Of a DNA stretch of 64,000 nucleotides, positions 43,811 through 54,388 are shown piece by piece. Every line of letters starts with the position of its first letter. Position 1 is the stretch's first letter. Source of the stretch: Salvia splendens (taxonomy: Eukaryota > Streptophyta > Magnoliopsida > Lamiales > Lamiaceae); assembly GCF_004379255.2 (NCBI RefSeq), contig NC_056047.1, forward strand, positions 30,270,293-30,334,292. Direction: 5' to 3'. The translations under genes were made by a program, and so were the position numbers. The notes under the pieces were generated by a model. It saw nothing but the letters and a program-made list of their open reading frames with translations, did not search any database and was not told the origin of the DNA.

Positions 43811-45328
43811 TGTTGGGGTTTGGAGCCCCTTGCACATCGGAAGACTTGTACAAAACAAATAAACAGACGTAGGATCTATTTGACAGATTATGGATTAATC
43901 TATTCATGCTAGAACGTAAATAATTCATGCTTAAAGAATATAATCCTAAAACATGAATTCTATGGTTTAGAGTTACCGATTTGATTCTCCGAAGAATCGT
44001 CGATTGCTCGCGCCTTCTCCACGATGATCTTCAATACTAGACCACAGATCTTCTGACTGGTTCCCGAACTGTATCTTGATATGATGATGGGCTGATCTTA
44101 TCAAAATACTAGGACTCGAATAAAAAGACAGAACCTTTTCACGGAGGAGGAGCTGAAAAAACTCACGGAGGAGAAAATTAGAAAATTTCGTCCTTCTTCA
44201 AATAGAGAAGGGACGAAAATTTCATCTTTTAAAAATTGTGTTTTCTGTTTCATTTATTCTCCTATTTATAGTAAGTTCATATTGGGCCCAATTACTATGG
44301 AAGGTTTTGGATATGAGCTCCCCCAATTAGCTTTTTACTAATTAATTGAACCCATAATTTAATATAAGCTTATATTGGAATATTACGAGCAGCCACTACA
44401 GAAGTAATATTGACCTCCCCATCCAAATCCGAAATTACAAGTAATTCGGGTTTCCATTTTGTTTATTATTTATTTCCCGCGCTTAAGATATAAATGTCCA
44501 TTAATTAATTAAAGTCTGCTATGGACTTAATTAATTAACATCTTATCAATTCCAAGAGTGGACTTAGCAAGAAACACTTATTTATTATTCATGGAATAAT
44601 TAAATTCAACTAGCCAGTTTCCAAATAATAAAAACCTTGTTCAAGCTCCCGTTGAGGACAATATCAAACGAGACTCACCTCGCGCACGATTTAACATAAT
44701 AGCAATCCTAGCACCGCTAGATATTAATCACACTACCCAATATATGAGGATTATTGGGTTGCGAAAAACCCGCACCTTTTGATAAGTCAAAGTAGTGCAT
44801 AATCAATACCGTATGCTCAATGCTAACGTATGTAGATTAAGAAATATTATTTTATCAAGACCTAGTCTTTCAGTAGATAGCATAAAGACACTCTTACTGT
44901 TAGATCCATTCAGTGCTATACCACACCAACATCATCTTATTTCAATAAGGCTTAGAAATAATCGGACTGACATTGTAATCTTTCACGATAGGTAGTCTAA
45001 GCCTATCTGGGTTGTGAAATTCTTCTTTTTCTTTTGCAAAGCATTGCATAGAACCGACCGTGTTACCTTAAAGTGGATGACGCCCACAACCAGTCTACTA
45101 TGCAAAAGACATGACTTTGTTTCCTTCTTATACATTTAAATGTTTATAAAACATCTTATAAATGCACAAGCAAACACAATGTAATAATATACTGATCATA
45201 TTCGTGCGATACTGCTTGAATAATACTGAATCGGGTTAAAAGTGAATTGTAGAGTTTTCCGTATACAATCAAGATTATATTCACGTGAACTTGCTCGAAA
45301 CATGCTTTTTAGTATACCAAACCTAACA
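43811..45328 (-). mobile_element. Solo LTR of copia family A inside copia B
   Basis: 1,518 bp in minus orientation. On the plus strand it starts TGTTGGGGTTTGG and ends CCAAACCTAACA, with the perfect duplication CAACC at 43806-43810 and 45329-45333. It aligns along its length with the plus-strand LTR 2886-4353 and with 1-400. Skipping it, the RT coding sequence of copia B runs on in frame, which confirms the insertion boundaries. Confidence 0.93.
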
Positions 45329-46043
45329 CAACCATAGACTGCAGATTGTGGATGGAGCTAAGCCTACAGACCGAGAAAGATATCAACGGTTAGTAGGAAA
45401 ACTTCTTTATCTTTCTCACACTAGACCGGTTATCACATATGCAGTTGGAGTTATCAGTCAATTCATGCATCAGCCTCAAGAAGACCATATGGACGTCGCC
45501 ATGAGAATATTAAGGTATCTTAAGGGGACAGTCAGTTACGAGGTCTTCTTAGAAAAAAAGGAACACTTGGAAATTGATGGGTACACCGATGCTGATTGGG
45601 CAAGCAATCCAGTTGACAGAAAATCCACTTGAGGATATTTTACCTTTGTTGGGAGTAACTTAGTCACTTGGAGGAGTAAGAAGCAAAAGGTTGTAGCCAT
45701 ATCTAGCGCTGAAGCCGAATTTCGAAGGATTAAAAGTGGCCTAATGGAAATATTATTGTTAAGAACGTTGTTAACAGAAATTAGCTTTCCACCTGCTCGG
45801 AAAAGTCAACTTTTTTGTGACAACAAAGCAGCTATCAGCATCTTAGAGAATCTCGTGCAGCCTGACAGAACTAAACATGTCAAAGTTGATCGTCACTTCA
45901 TCAAGAAAAACTTGAAGGAGGTATTGTCAAATTCCTGTTTGTCCGATCTGAGGAACAACTTGCAGATATACTGACCAAGGCACTCAGTCCAAAAGTTTTC
46001 AAAGAATTTCTTGGCAAGTTGAGTACCGGAGATACCATTGCTC

Positions 46044-46057
46044 AACTTGAGGGGGAG
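46044..46057 (+). other. Polypurine tract of copia B
   Basis: The purine run GAGGGGGAG directly precedes the 3' LTR start TGTTAGAAATAC. Confidence 0.8.
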
Positions 46058-46323
46058 TGTTAGAAATACAAAACATAAATGGCCGCCCACTACTTATTAT
46101 AGTGGAAGTTCCTAGAGTACATTCAATGTTGTATTGTTCCTAGCAAAGTAGAGTTCCAAGTCTCATCTATTGTGTATTTGAAAAGTTCTCAATATCCCTA
46201 TAAATACTAGGGTGATGAATAGTTCAAAGACAACAAACATTTACATAAGAAATATATCTCTACTTCTATCTTCAACATGCCTTACCAATCTTGTTATGCC
46301 TCTCTCGATTACCATCTTTAAGA
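46058..46323 (+). repeat. 3' LTR of copia B
   Basis: 266 bp, about 95% identical to 37250-37514, ending TTTAAGA and followed by the duplication CTTTT. Confidence 0.92.
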
Positions 46324-46553
46324 CTTTTATTTTTATTAAGTTTCATTTTCCATTTCCTAACCCGATATGCCGCTTGCGTCATCCATTTACATTATTAGCT
46401 TGCAACTGCAATAATTTGAAATAATTGAACGACTTCTATTTAATTTTCATAAAGGATCATTATCGTGGCTAACTTTTGGGGTGAAATATCGACACTCTAG
46501 TAAATTTCTTCATGCCTAGTACTATATGCTTTGTGATTTCTATCCTTTTAATG

Positions 46554-46826
46554 TGTAGAAAATATCAAAGTAGGATTCATATGATCCAATGAAGAATGAA
46601 ATCAATTTCATAGAATGATTCATCAAACGTACAAAGAAGGGAACAATCCTATTTATACAACGAGCTAGGAAAGAAAGCAAAATATCTTCTAACTAACTTT
46701 CTAACTAACTCATCAAAATATCTAGTGATGACTAGGCGCCTACTGATCAGCTGACTAAGCGCTGACGTAGCATGCTTGAGGAGGAAAACGCCATGCTATC
46801 GGCGTCGATGCTTCATCATCTTTCAC
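46554..46826 (-). repeat. 3' LTR of copia C (left)
   Basis: 273 bp, TGTAGAAAATATC to CATCTTTCACA as read on the plus strand. Partner of 51257-51527. Confidence 0.92.
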
Positions 46827-46829
46827 ATA

Positions 46830-49800
46830 CCCCTTCAGATGGATTGTACAAGCTCTCAAAATTCATCTTGCTCAATATAGAACGAAAAGCTAACGTTCGC
46901 AAGGGTTTAGGGAAGATGTCGGCTAGTTGAAGATTATTCCTGATGTGTAGTGGCTTTATCACACCTTCTAAGAACTTCTCTCTTACTGTATGGCAATCGA
47001 AACTCGATGTGCTTCGTTCTCTCATGGAAAACTGGGATTCGAGAAAATGTGAATGGCGGATTGATTGTCAAAGTATAATGGAACGACCTTCTCCACCTTT
47101 ATTCCAAAATCATTGAGAAGAGCCAACAACCCACACTACTTCACATGTTGCTTGAGCCATAGCCCTATATTCATCTTTTACCGATGAACGAGTATGGTAT
47201 TTTGCTTATTTGCTTTCCAAGACATCATTGAAGATCCAAGAAATAAGCAGTAACCAGTCATCGACTTCCTTGTATCTGGGCATGCAGCCCAATCTGCATT
47301 AGAAAAGGTGCTCAAACTTAGTTTGCTATTGCTTGAATAGAATAGGCCATGTCCGGGTGAACTCTTCATGTATCTGAGAATCTTTTCAGCTGCTTCCCAA
47401 TGTTCATCACTCGGGTTCAAAACATATAGTCAGCTTATGCACTGCAAAGGTAACATCTGGTCTAGTAATGCACAGATACAACAATCTTCCAATGAGCCTT
47501 TTATATTTTGATGCATCATTCAGAGATGTGCCTGAGTCCAATCTCAGCTTCTTCAGAGGATCCATAGGCACAACTGAAGGTTTGCAGCCAAGCATTCCTG
47601 TGTCTCTCAGCAAATTCATTGTATACTTTCTTTGAGAGACTGATATTCATTTCTTGTTTCTTGCAATCTCAAGTCCAAAAAATATTTAGGAGCTCCAAGA
47701 TCCTTTAACTTGAAGTGTTGTGTCAAGAAAAGTTTGAAACCCTCAGTCATTTCTGGATGAGTAGTGGGCAGCCAAAATGTCATCAACATACACTACTATC
47801 CCAAAGAAGCCATTGCTGCCATTCTTAAAGAAGAACATAATGATCAGAGGCAGACTGTTGAAGCCCCAAAACCCTTTAGCACTTCAGAAAGTTTTAAGTA
47901 CCATTGCCTTGATGCTTGCTTTAGACCATAGAGAGACTTCTTTAATTTACACACAAGAGTTGATTCTGAGTTTTCCCCTTCAATAGACTGCCAGTCAACA
48001 TCATATCCTAGAGGCAGAGTCGTATAAATATCCTCCTCCAAGTCACCATAGAGGAAGACATTATTGATATCAAGTTAGGTAAGACAAAGACCAACCCTTT
48101 ATAGCAGCCAAAGCAAGTAGCATTTTTATAGTAGTAAGCTTGGCTACTGGAGAAAAAGTGTCTAAAAATCCACTCCTTCAAGTTTAGTGAATCCTTTAGC
48201 AACTAGTCTTGCTTTGTATCACTGTACTATAGCATCCGGATTATACTTGACTTTATAAACCCATTGCAGTCGATGGGGACTTTTTCCAGGAGGTAGAACA
48301 GTGACAAACCAAGTGTATGTTCTTGAAAAAGCTGTCAGTTCATCTTGCATTACTTGCTGCCACTCTTCATCTTGGGAGCTTGGTTGTATGTGGCAGGTTC
48401 ATATATGGCAGACATGAGTACTGCATATTTTAAGTACTCATGAGAGAGTTTAGATAGGCTAAAGTAAGAAGAAATTGGATATGGAGTAGCTGATGCAACT
48501 GAGTTGCAGATGAAATCAGTGAGGTGAGATGGTGGTTTATGGTTCTGCCATGTCTGGACGGTTTGGTTTGTTCGCAGGAGAGGTGATAGAATCTGTATTT
48601 GAGGTAGGAGAAGTGTGTGAGTTTGGTTCAGGAATGTTTGGAGTTTGAGGAGAAGTGGGAAAAGTTGAAGGAGATAGATGTGAGAATGGAAAATCATCCT
48701 CATGGAAGGTGACATATCTTGTAATTATTTCTTGCATAGAGTCCAAATCAATAAGTTTATACCCTTTATAATCAGAGGGATATCCCAACAGAGCACACTT
48801 AATGGCTCTAGGTGAAAATTTGTTCCTTCCCCGCTCCAAAGTTGAAGCATAGCAAAGGCACCCAATGACTTTCAAATGGGAATAAGATGGTGGTCTTTTA
48901 AAAAAGGACTTGAAATGGTGTCATATTATCTGGTAGAACAGATGATGGAACTCTATTTATCAGATATGAGGCCGTGAGAATGCAATCCCCCCAAAAATGG
49001 ATAGGAAGAAAGGATTGAAACAGAAGGCTGCGGGCAACATTTAAGAGATGTTGATGTTTTCTTTCTACCCGAGCATTTTGCTGGGGAGTTTAAACATATG
49101 AATGTTGAATAATAGTTCAAAAAGATGAGTATAAGGAGGTTATATTTAGCTCTGGGGCATTATCACAACGAATGGCTTTGATCTTTTTAGAAAATTGAGT
49201 AAGAATTGTGTTGAAAGACTGTGGAAGTATGGCTCCAACATCAGATATGTTTTGCATCAAGAATATGTTTTGCATCAAGAAAGTCCAGACAAATCTAGAG
49301 CAATCATTTACTATAATGAGAAAGTATTTGTATCCCTGGGTGGTGGAGGTTAAAGGGTCCCCAGATATCATAATGTATAAGATCAAAACAATTGATGGCA
49401 TTAGAATCAGATTTTGAGAAAGGTAGATGTTTTTGTTTGGCAAGAGGACACATATCACATAATGAAGGAGTTTTATTGGGAAAATTGAGAATGTCAGACA
49501 TGGATTTTAGTTTCCCAACGGATACATGCCCCAACCTTTTATGCCAAGTATCTATACTAGCAACAAAATTTGCATAAGAAACATCAATAAATGAAGTAAG
49601 AGATGAAGGAATAACAAAACCTTCAACTTTCTTAGAATCAGAAGAAACATCAAGAGTGTAAACAAATTTCCCAATCTACTACCCCCTCCTAATCACAATT
49701 TCCTGAGAAGCTGCCTGTATTTTAATGAATCATGAGTGAAAATGACAGTACATGGCAGAGATGAAGTTAAGGAACTCACAGAAATGAGATTCAAGGAAAA

Positions 49801-51193
49801 GTAGGCACATATAGGACAGAGTAAAGAGTGATTGAGGAAGTTAGGTACAACAGTTCCAATATGTGTGATAAGCTGTGGCACCATTAGGTAAGTTTACAGA
49901 GGCATTTTGAATAGGAGAAGAAGAATTAAACATGGATAGGTCACAACAAACATGATGTGTGGCTCTAGTGTCTAATAGCCAAACAGATGAGATTTGGAGA
50001 TGGAATTGATGGAAGATTTGGTGAAAAAGTAGTACATGTGAACAGAACATTATGAGGAGATGAAGGCATATTGGTGCGGCAGAATTGGAGTGAGTTGTTG
50101 GAGTAGATGGAGTAAAGTGGCAGCAACAACAAGTTGAGACTGAAGCAGGTTATGAGCTTGCTGACATTGCTCCTGAGAAGGCATGCTCATTGGTGGAGAG
50201 AAAGGAGATTTATCAAATGAATCTTCATGTAATCCTTCACAAAATTAACAGATTTATTCTCCTTGCCACCACACAATTTGTTCTTCCCCTTACCAAAATT
50301 TGTTCTTCCCCTTACCAAATCCTGGAGGATAACCATTGAGAGCAAAGCATTTGTCAACCGTGTGATTACTCTTAGCACAATGTGAACAAATTCTCCCCTT
50401 ATTGTAGGATTGAGATGTTGCAGCATTGGCTGAATAAGGCTGTTCACTCATAGAAGGAGATATAACCGGAGAATAACCATCAATAGTTCGTTGCCTTTCC
50501 TCCTGCAAAACAAGTGAGAAACTTTTGATAGAGGAGGAATTGGAACCATAGAGAGGATACTAGATCGGATCTAAGAGAAAACAAAATTTAGTCCGATCAA
50601 AAACTGCATTGTGCACTCTTGCTCTTGATACTCATGCCACTTCGAGGCACTATTGCATCTGTAATTCGCACAAATTCACCAAGTAACCGGTTGAGTGTGC
50701 TTGAATTTATCCCAAACGATCTGAAGGTTGGTGAAGTAGGCATTGACATCATCTTTTCCTTGATTTAGAGACATGATGCGTTGCTTCAATTGATAGGCTC
50801 GAGCAGATCGAGCTGAGAGAATCAGATGCGTAAATCTGACCAGATCTCATGAGCATCTTCAAGGAACATTATGCTAGAGCAGATATGTGGAGATATTGAA
50901 TTTCGAAGCCACGATACGACCATGCTGTTGCACCGCAACCATGCCGGAAATAGCAGATCATCATCATGCGGCCGACGAAGAACGCCATTGACAAAAGTGA
51001 TCTTATTCTTCGCCAAAAGTGCAATGCTAACAGATCTACTCCAATGAATGTAGTTGGATCCAGTGAGCACATGAGGAACTAGTTGCAAACTCGGATTGTC
51101 GCTAGGATGAAGGTAGTAGGGAATGGAATTATCTTCCATCAGTGGAGTTTGAATGACATTTGCGTTGGTATTCGAACTGCTACCACGCGCCAT
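46830..51193 (-). pseudogene. Copia C polyprotein remnant
   Basis: Read right to left. Gag starts at ATG 51193 (MARGSSSN), with GSNYIHWSRSVSIALLAKNK typical of Retrotran_gag_3. A zinc knuckle C-x2-C-x4-H-x4-C follows (about 50416-50375). The protease is near 49960, with DTRA where DTGA or DSGA is expected, so the catalytic site is altered. The GAG-pre-integrase and integrase core lie at 49534-49117 and the integrase tail at 48875-48537 ([11 protein letters not shown]). RT fragments are at 48202-47407 ([32 protein letters not shown]), and RNase H at 47420-46816 (NADWAACPDTRKSMTGY). Numerous stops and frameshifts; dead. Confidence 0.88.
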
Positions 51194-51256
51194 AATGAAA
51201 GGAAAAAGAAAAAGTGATTGAACAGCGGAAGAGAATTCAAATCACAACTGATACCA

Positions 51257-51527
51257 TGTAGAAAATATCAAAGTAGGATTCATATGATCCAATGAAGAAT
51301 GAAATCATTTCATAGAACGATTCATCAAACGTACAAAGAAGGGAACAATCCTATTTATACAACGAGTTAGGAAAGAAAGCAAAATATCTTCTAACTAACT
51401 TCTAACTAACCCATCAAAATATCTAGTGATGACTAGGCGCCTACTCATCAGCTGACTAAGCGCTGGCGTAGCATGCTTGAGGAGAAAGCGCCATGCTGTC
51501 GACGTCGATGCTTCATCATCTTTCACA
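51257..51527 (-). repeat. 5' LTR of copia C (right)
   Basis: 271 bp, TGTAGAAAATATC to CATCTTTCACA as read on the plus strand. The TGGTATCAG primer site abuts it on the inner side. Confidence 0.92.
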
Positions 51528-51532
51528 TAATG

Positions 51533-51905
51533 TTTTCCCTTGAAAATGCATTTTTTGCAGATATGTAGGTGTTTAAATTACAAAACTAATTAAAGACTAT
51601 AGATACACTGGTGTAAGTAACTAGTGCTACCTTTGTTAGTTGTATGTAGCAGGCAGGTATAGTTGCTTTCAGTGATTAAACAGTAAAAATAAATACCCCG
51701 TCCCCCCAAAAAAAGGACATTTGGAACTGCAAGGCAATTAATGCATAATTGATAAATAAGAGAGATGAGGAAAAAGGTAGTTAAAATAGTGTTAATGAAA
51801 ATTGCACCCACATTATTATTAGCGTTTAATGGTGGGCCCTTTATTGGTATAAGTTGTAAATAAATGATATATGGGTAATGAGGTTAGGAGAACTTTCCAT
51901 AAATG
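51533..51905. other. Flank before the assembly gap
   Basis: AT-rich. From about 51695 the text CCCCGTCCCCCCAAAAAAAGGAC followed by GAGAGATGAGG and GTGGGCCC resembles the left half of a Stowaway-like MITE that is cut off by the gap. No gene. Confidence 0.4.
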
Positions 51906-52005
51906 NNNNNNNNNNNNNNNNNNNNNNNNNNNNNNNNNNNNNNNNNNNNNNNNNNNNNNNNNNNNNNNNNNNNNNNNNNNNNNNNNNNNNNNNNNNNNNN
52001 NNNNN
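51906..52005. other. Assembly gap, 100 N
   Basis: Exactly 100 N, a conventional placeholder for a scaffold join of unknown length. The sequence on its right repeats 14089 onward. Confidence 0.98.
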
Positions 52006-53604
52006 ACTTCGGTTCTTATTCCCAACCACTAATAACGAAGCCGAATACGAAGCCCTTCTTGCCGGACTTCAGTTAGCGCAACATCTACTTGTCAAATCTC
52101 TCCAAATTCATTGTGATTCACAAGTCATAGTGAATCACATGCTGGGTACAAGTGAAGCCCGTGGTGAAAGGATGAAAAAATACTTGGACAAAGCGCAAAG
52201 TATTAGCCGAAATTTCTCTTATTTCGGATAATCCACATTCCCAGAGCGGGAAATAGCCGAGCAGATACTTTAAGTAAGTTGGCCTCATATCCGAGCTCAA
52301 GGTGGAGGAATTACCGCACACAGAAGCATTGATGAAGCTGAAGTACACTCAGTAACCAGTTCACCAAAACTGGATGACGCCAATATTAAAGTATCTAGAT
52401 CAAGGACAACTGCCGAGGATAAGAGAGAAGCAAGGAAAATCACATGCCGAGCACGTCGGTATGAACTTCATGAAGAGTCCTATATAGAATCCTATCCTAC
52501 CTTCAACCGTTATTGCGATGTGTAGGACCAGAAGAGACGGATTACATCCTTAGAGAAGTTCATGAAGGATCTTGCGGTAGCCACATCGGAGCTAGAGCAT
52601 TAGCTAAAAAAGTTCTGAGATGGGATATTATTGGCCAACTTTGGTACAAGAAGCAGTACAGCTAGTTAAGAAATGTACGAAATGCCAAATCCATGCAAAT
52701 ATCCCAAGGACGCCGCAGACTGATCTATGTGCTATGCAAAGCCCTTGGCCTTTTATGCAATGTGGGCATAGACATAGTAGGACCACTACCACAAGCTCCC
52801 CGGCAAATGAAATTCTTGATCGTTGCCGTGGATTACTTCACAAAGTGGGTGGAGGCTGAACCATTAGCTACGATAACAAGCTCAAAGGCATTAGATTTTG
52901 TCTGGAAGAACATAGTTTGCCGATTTGGCATACCCCATATCCTCATTTCAGATAATGGGACTCAGTTTACTGACAAAACATTCAAGAATTGGTGCCAAGA
53001 GTTGAATATTCAACAGCGGTTCACTTCAGTCTCTCACCCACAAGCAAACGGACAAACGGAAGTAACAAACCGTACTTTGGTGAAAGGATTAAAAGCTCGG
53101 TTAGAACAAGCCAAAGGACAATGGGTAGAAAATCTTCCTCAAGTCCTATGGTCTTACCGAACTACACCAAAAACCTCCAACGGTGAAACTCCGTACAGTC
53201 TAGTGTACGGCACTGAAGCCGTAATTCCGGTTGAGATCGGCATACCCAGCCCCCGAACCCTTAATTTCTCAACAGAACTGAATGACGACGGGCTGAGAGC
53301 CGAACTAGATCTTGCCGAAGAAAGAAGAGAATTGGCCTTCATAAAAGAAGCGAAGTACAAGGAGCAAGTAACCCGGTATTATAACCAAAGGGTGAAAAAG
53401 CTGCAGTTTCAAGTGGGAGATCTCGTATTGAGAAACAATGAAGTAAGCCGAGCAGAAAAGCTGGGCAAACTTGAACCCACATGGGAAGGTCCGTATCGGG
53501 TGTCAGAAGTCCTGGGAAAAGGGTCTTATAAATTAACCCACATGTCAGGAGAACAAGTACCCCGAACATGGCATATTTCCAACCTCAAGAAGTTCTATTT
53601 GTAA
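52006..53604 (+). pseudogene. Gypsy Pol C-terminal part, copy 2
   Basis: Starts inside the second RNase H domain and carries the integrase. Indels relative to copy 1 (for example near 52224, 52300, 52366, 52475, 52623 and 52762) break the frame. From 52762 to 53604 the frame is intact and identical to copy 1 apart from a few bases (GIDIVGPLP to the TAA). The clustering of one-base errors near the gap suggests poor consensus there. Confidence 0.9.
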
Positions 53605-54388
53605 GAGACAAGGTCCGGTCAGTCTTGTGTCTAGTTCGGTCCTAGGGTTATGTGCTTTCATATTTTTATTGTGTCTAGTTCGTCCTAGGGTTGTTGTTCG
53701 TTTTTTAAAAGGTTAAAATCTTTTTCGTCCTTTTTATTTGTCTCTCTATGTGCGTTTTGTCTCTTATAAATGTTACTGAGGTATATTGATCCTTAAAGGC
53801 TGATCCCCTTTTTTTAGAGCATGTATTAAAGACAATTGTGAGTCCAAGCTTCTAAGGAAGATACAAGACTCCACAATTCAGCTTAAGAAACAAGCAATTC
53901 GTCTGAAACGAACTGCAATAAGCCGAGAACCACTCCGGTTAACTAGGGAAAGTCCAATCCAAGCGATAAAACTCGCCAAATAAGGACACTAACTAAGTCC
54001 GGTCAAAGAAGAGTTTACTTCATAAGACCGAGGACGAGTACAATAAATGAAATAAAAAATCGCTGAACTGTAAATACGCAGTGATAGAAGCGAAATGAAA
54101 AAATTTCATTTACTAAGTCTTGTTCGGCATACAATTCCGCTGCCCTACGAGAATGCGTTACCACTATTACAAAGGACTATTCTATGTCTACGATTGCTAA
54201 AGTTGAGCCACCTATCCGAAAAATCCTCATGATGCTGAGTTCGGGCGTTCCGAGCATATGAAGAATAAGTAGGTGGGCGAGATGCTCTGATCGACCTACC
54301 GCCTCTTCCCTGAGTCCGGGAAGTTCTAGCACCTCGGCGGCGAAGAGTCTCTATTCACGAAGCATTCGCTGATCTTGCTCACTCATAT

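Larger units (their letters stand above)
37686..46030 (+). pseudogene. Copia B polyprotein remnant
   Basis: Fragments in several frames. 37686-38393 has a low-complexity, Gln/Ala/Pro-rich start in place of Gag and a protease-like DCGATDTIS near 38284 (usual form DSGA). 38631-38903 is the GAG-pre-integrase HHCC segment (LLHHRLGHPS). 38842-39450 is the integrase core with SDNGREY and EQNGVAERKN. A solo LTR follows. 42400-42670 resumes the integrase tail (RCYDPSTDRMY). 42944-43800 is RT (SRWIFTIKRRADGS, LYGLKQSPRVWF), with stops at 43297 and 43558. A second solo LTR follows. 45334-46030 is the RT end and RNase H (YTDADWASNPVDRKST, then TGA). Many stops and frameshifts; dead. Confidence 0.88.
37250..46323 (+). 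mobile_element. Ty1/copia element B, degenerate, with two nested solo LTRs
   Basis: Bounded by LTRs 37250-37514 and 46058-46323 and the 5-bp duplication CTTTT (37245-37249, 46324-46328). The LTRs differ by about 13 substitutions in 265 bp (roughly 5%), so it is much older than the gypsy element. Protease, integrase, RT and RNase H remnants are present; a normal Gag is not recognisable. Solo LTRs at 39451-42394 and 43811-45328 interrupt the integrase and RT regions; without them the element would be about 4.6 kb. Confidence 0.93.
46554..51527 (-). mobile_element. Ty1/copia element C, minus strand, degenerate
   Basis: 4,974 bp between LTRs 46554-46826 and 51257-51527, flanked by TAATG (46549-46553, 51528-51532). 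The LTRs differ by about eight substitutions and some one-base indels (about 3%). The primer site TGGTATCAG reads on the minus strand just inside the right LTR (51248-51256), and a purine tract CTGAAGGGG lies inside the left LTR. This confirms transcription right to left. It inserted 225 bp to the right of copia B. Confidence 0.93.

Noticed and set aside
49245..49281. Tandem ATGTTTTGCATCAAGAAT duplication in copia C
   Set aside because: A small local duplication within a dead integrase; no further significance seen.
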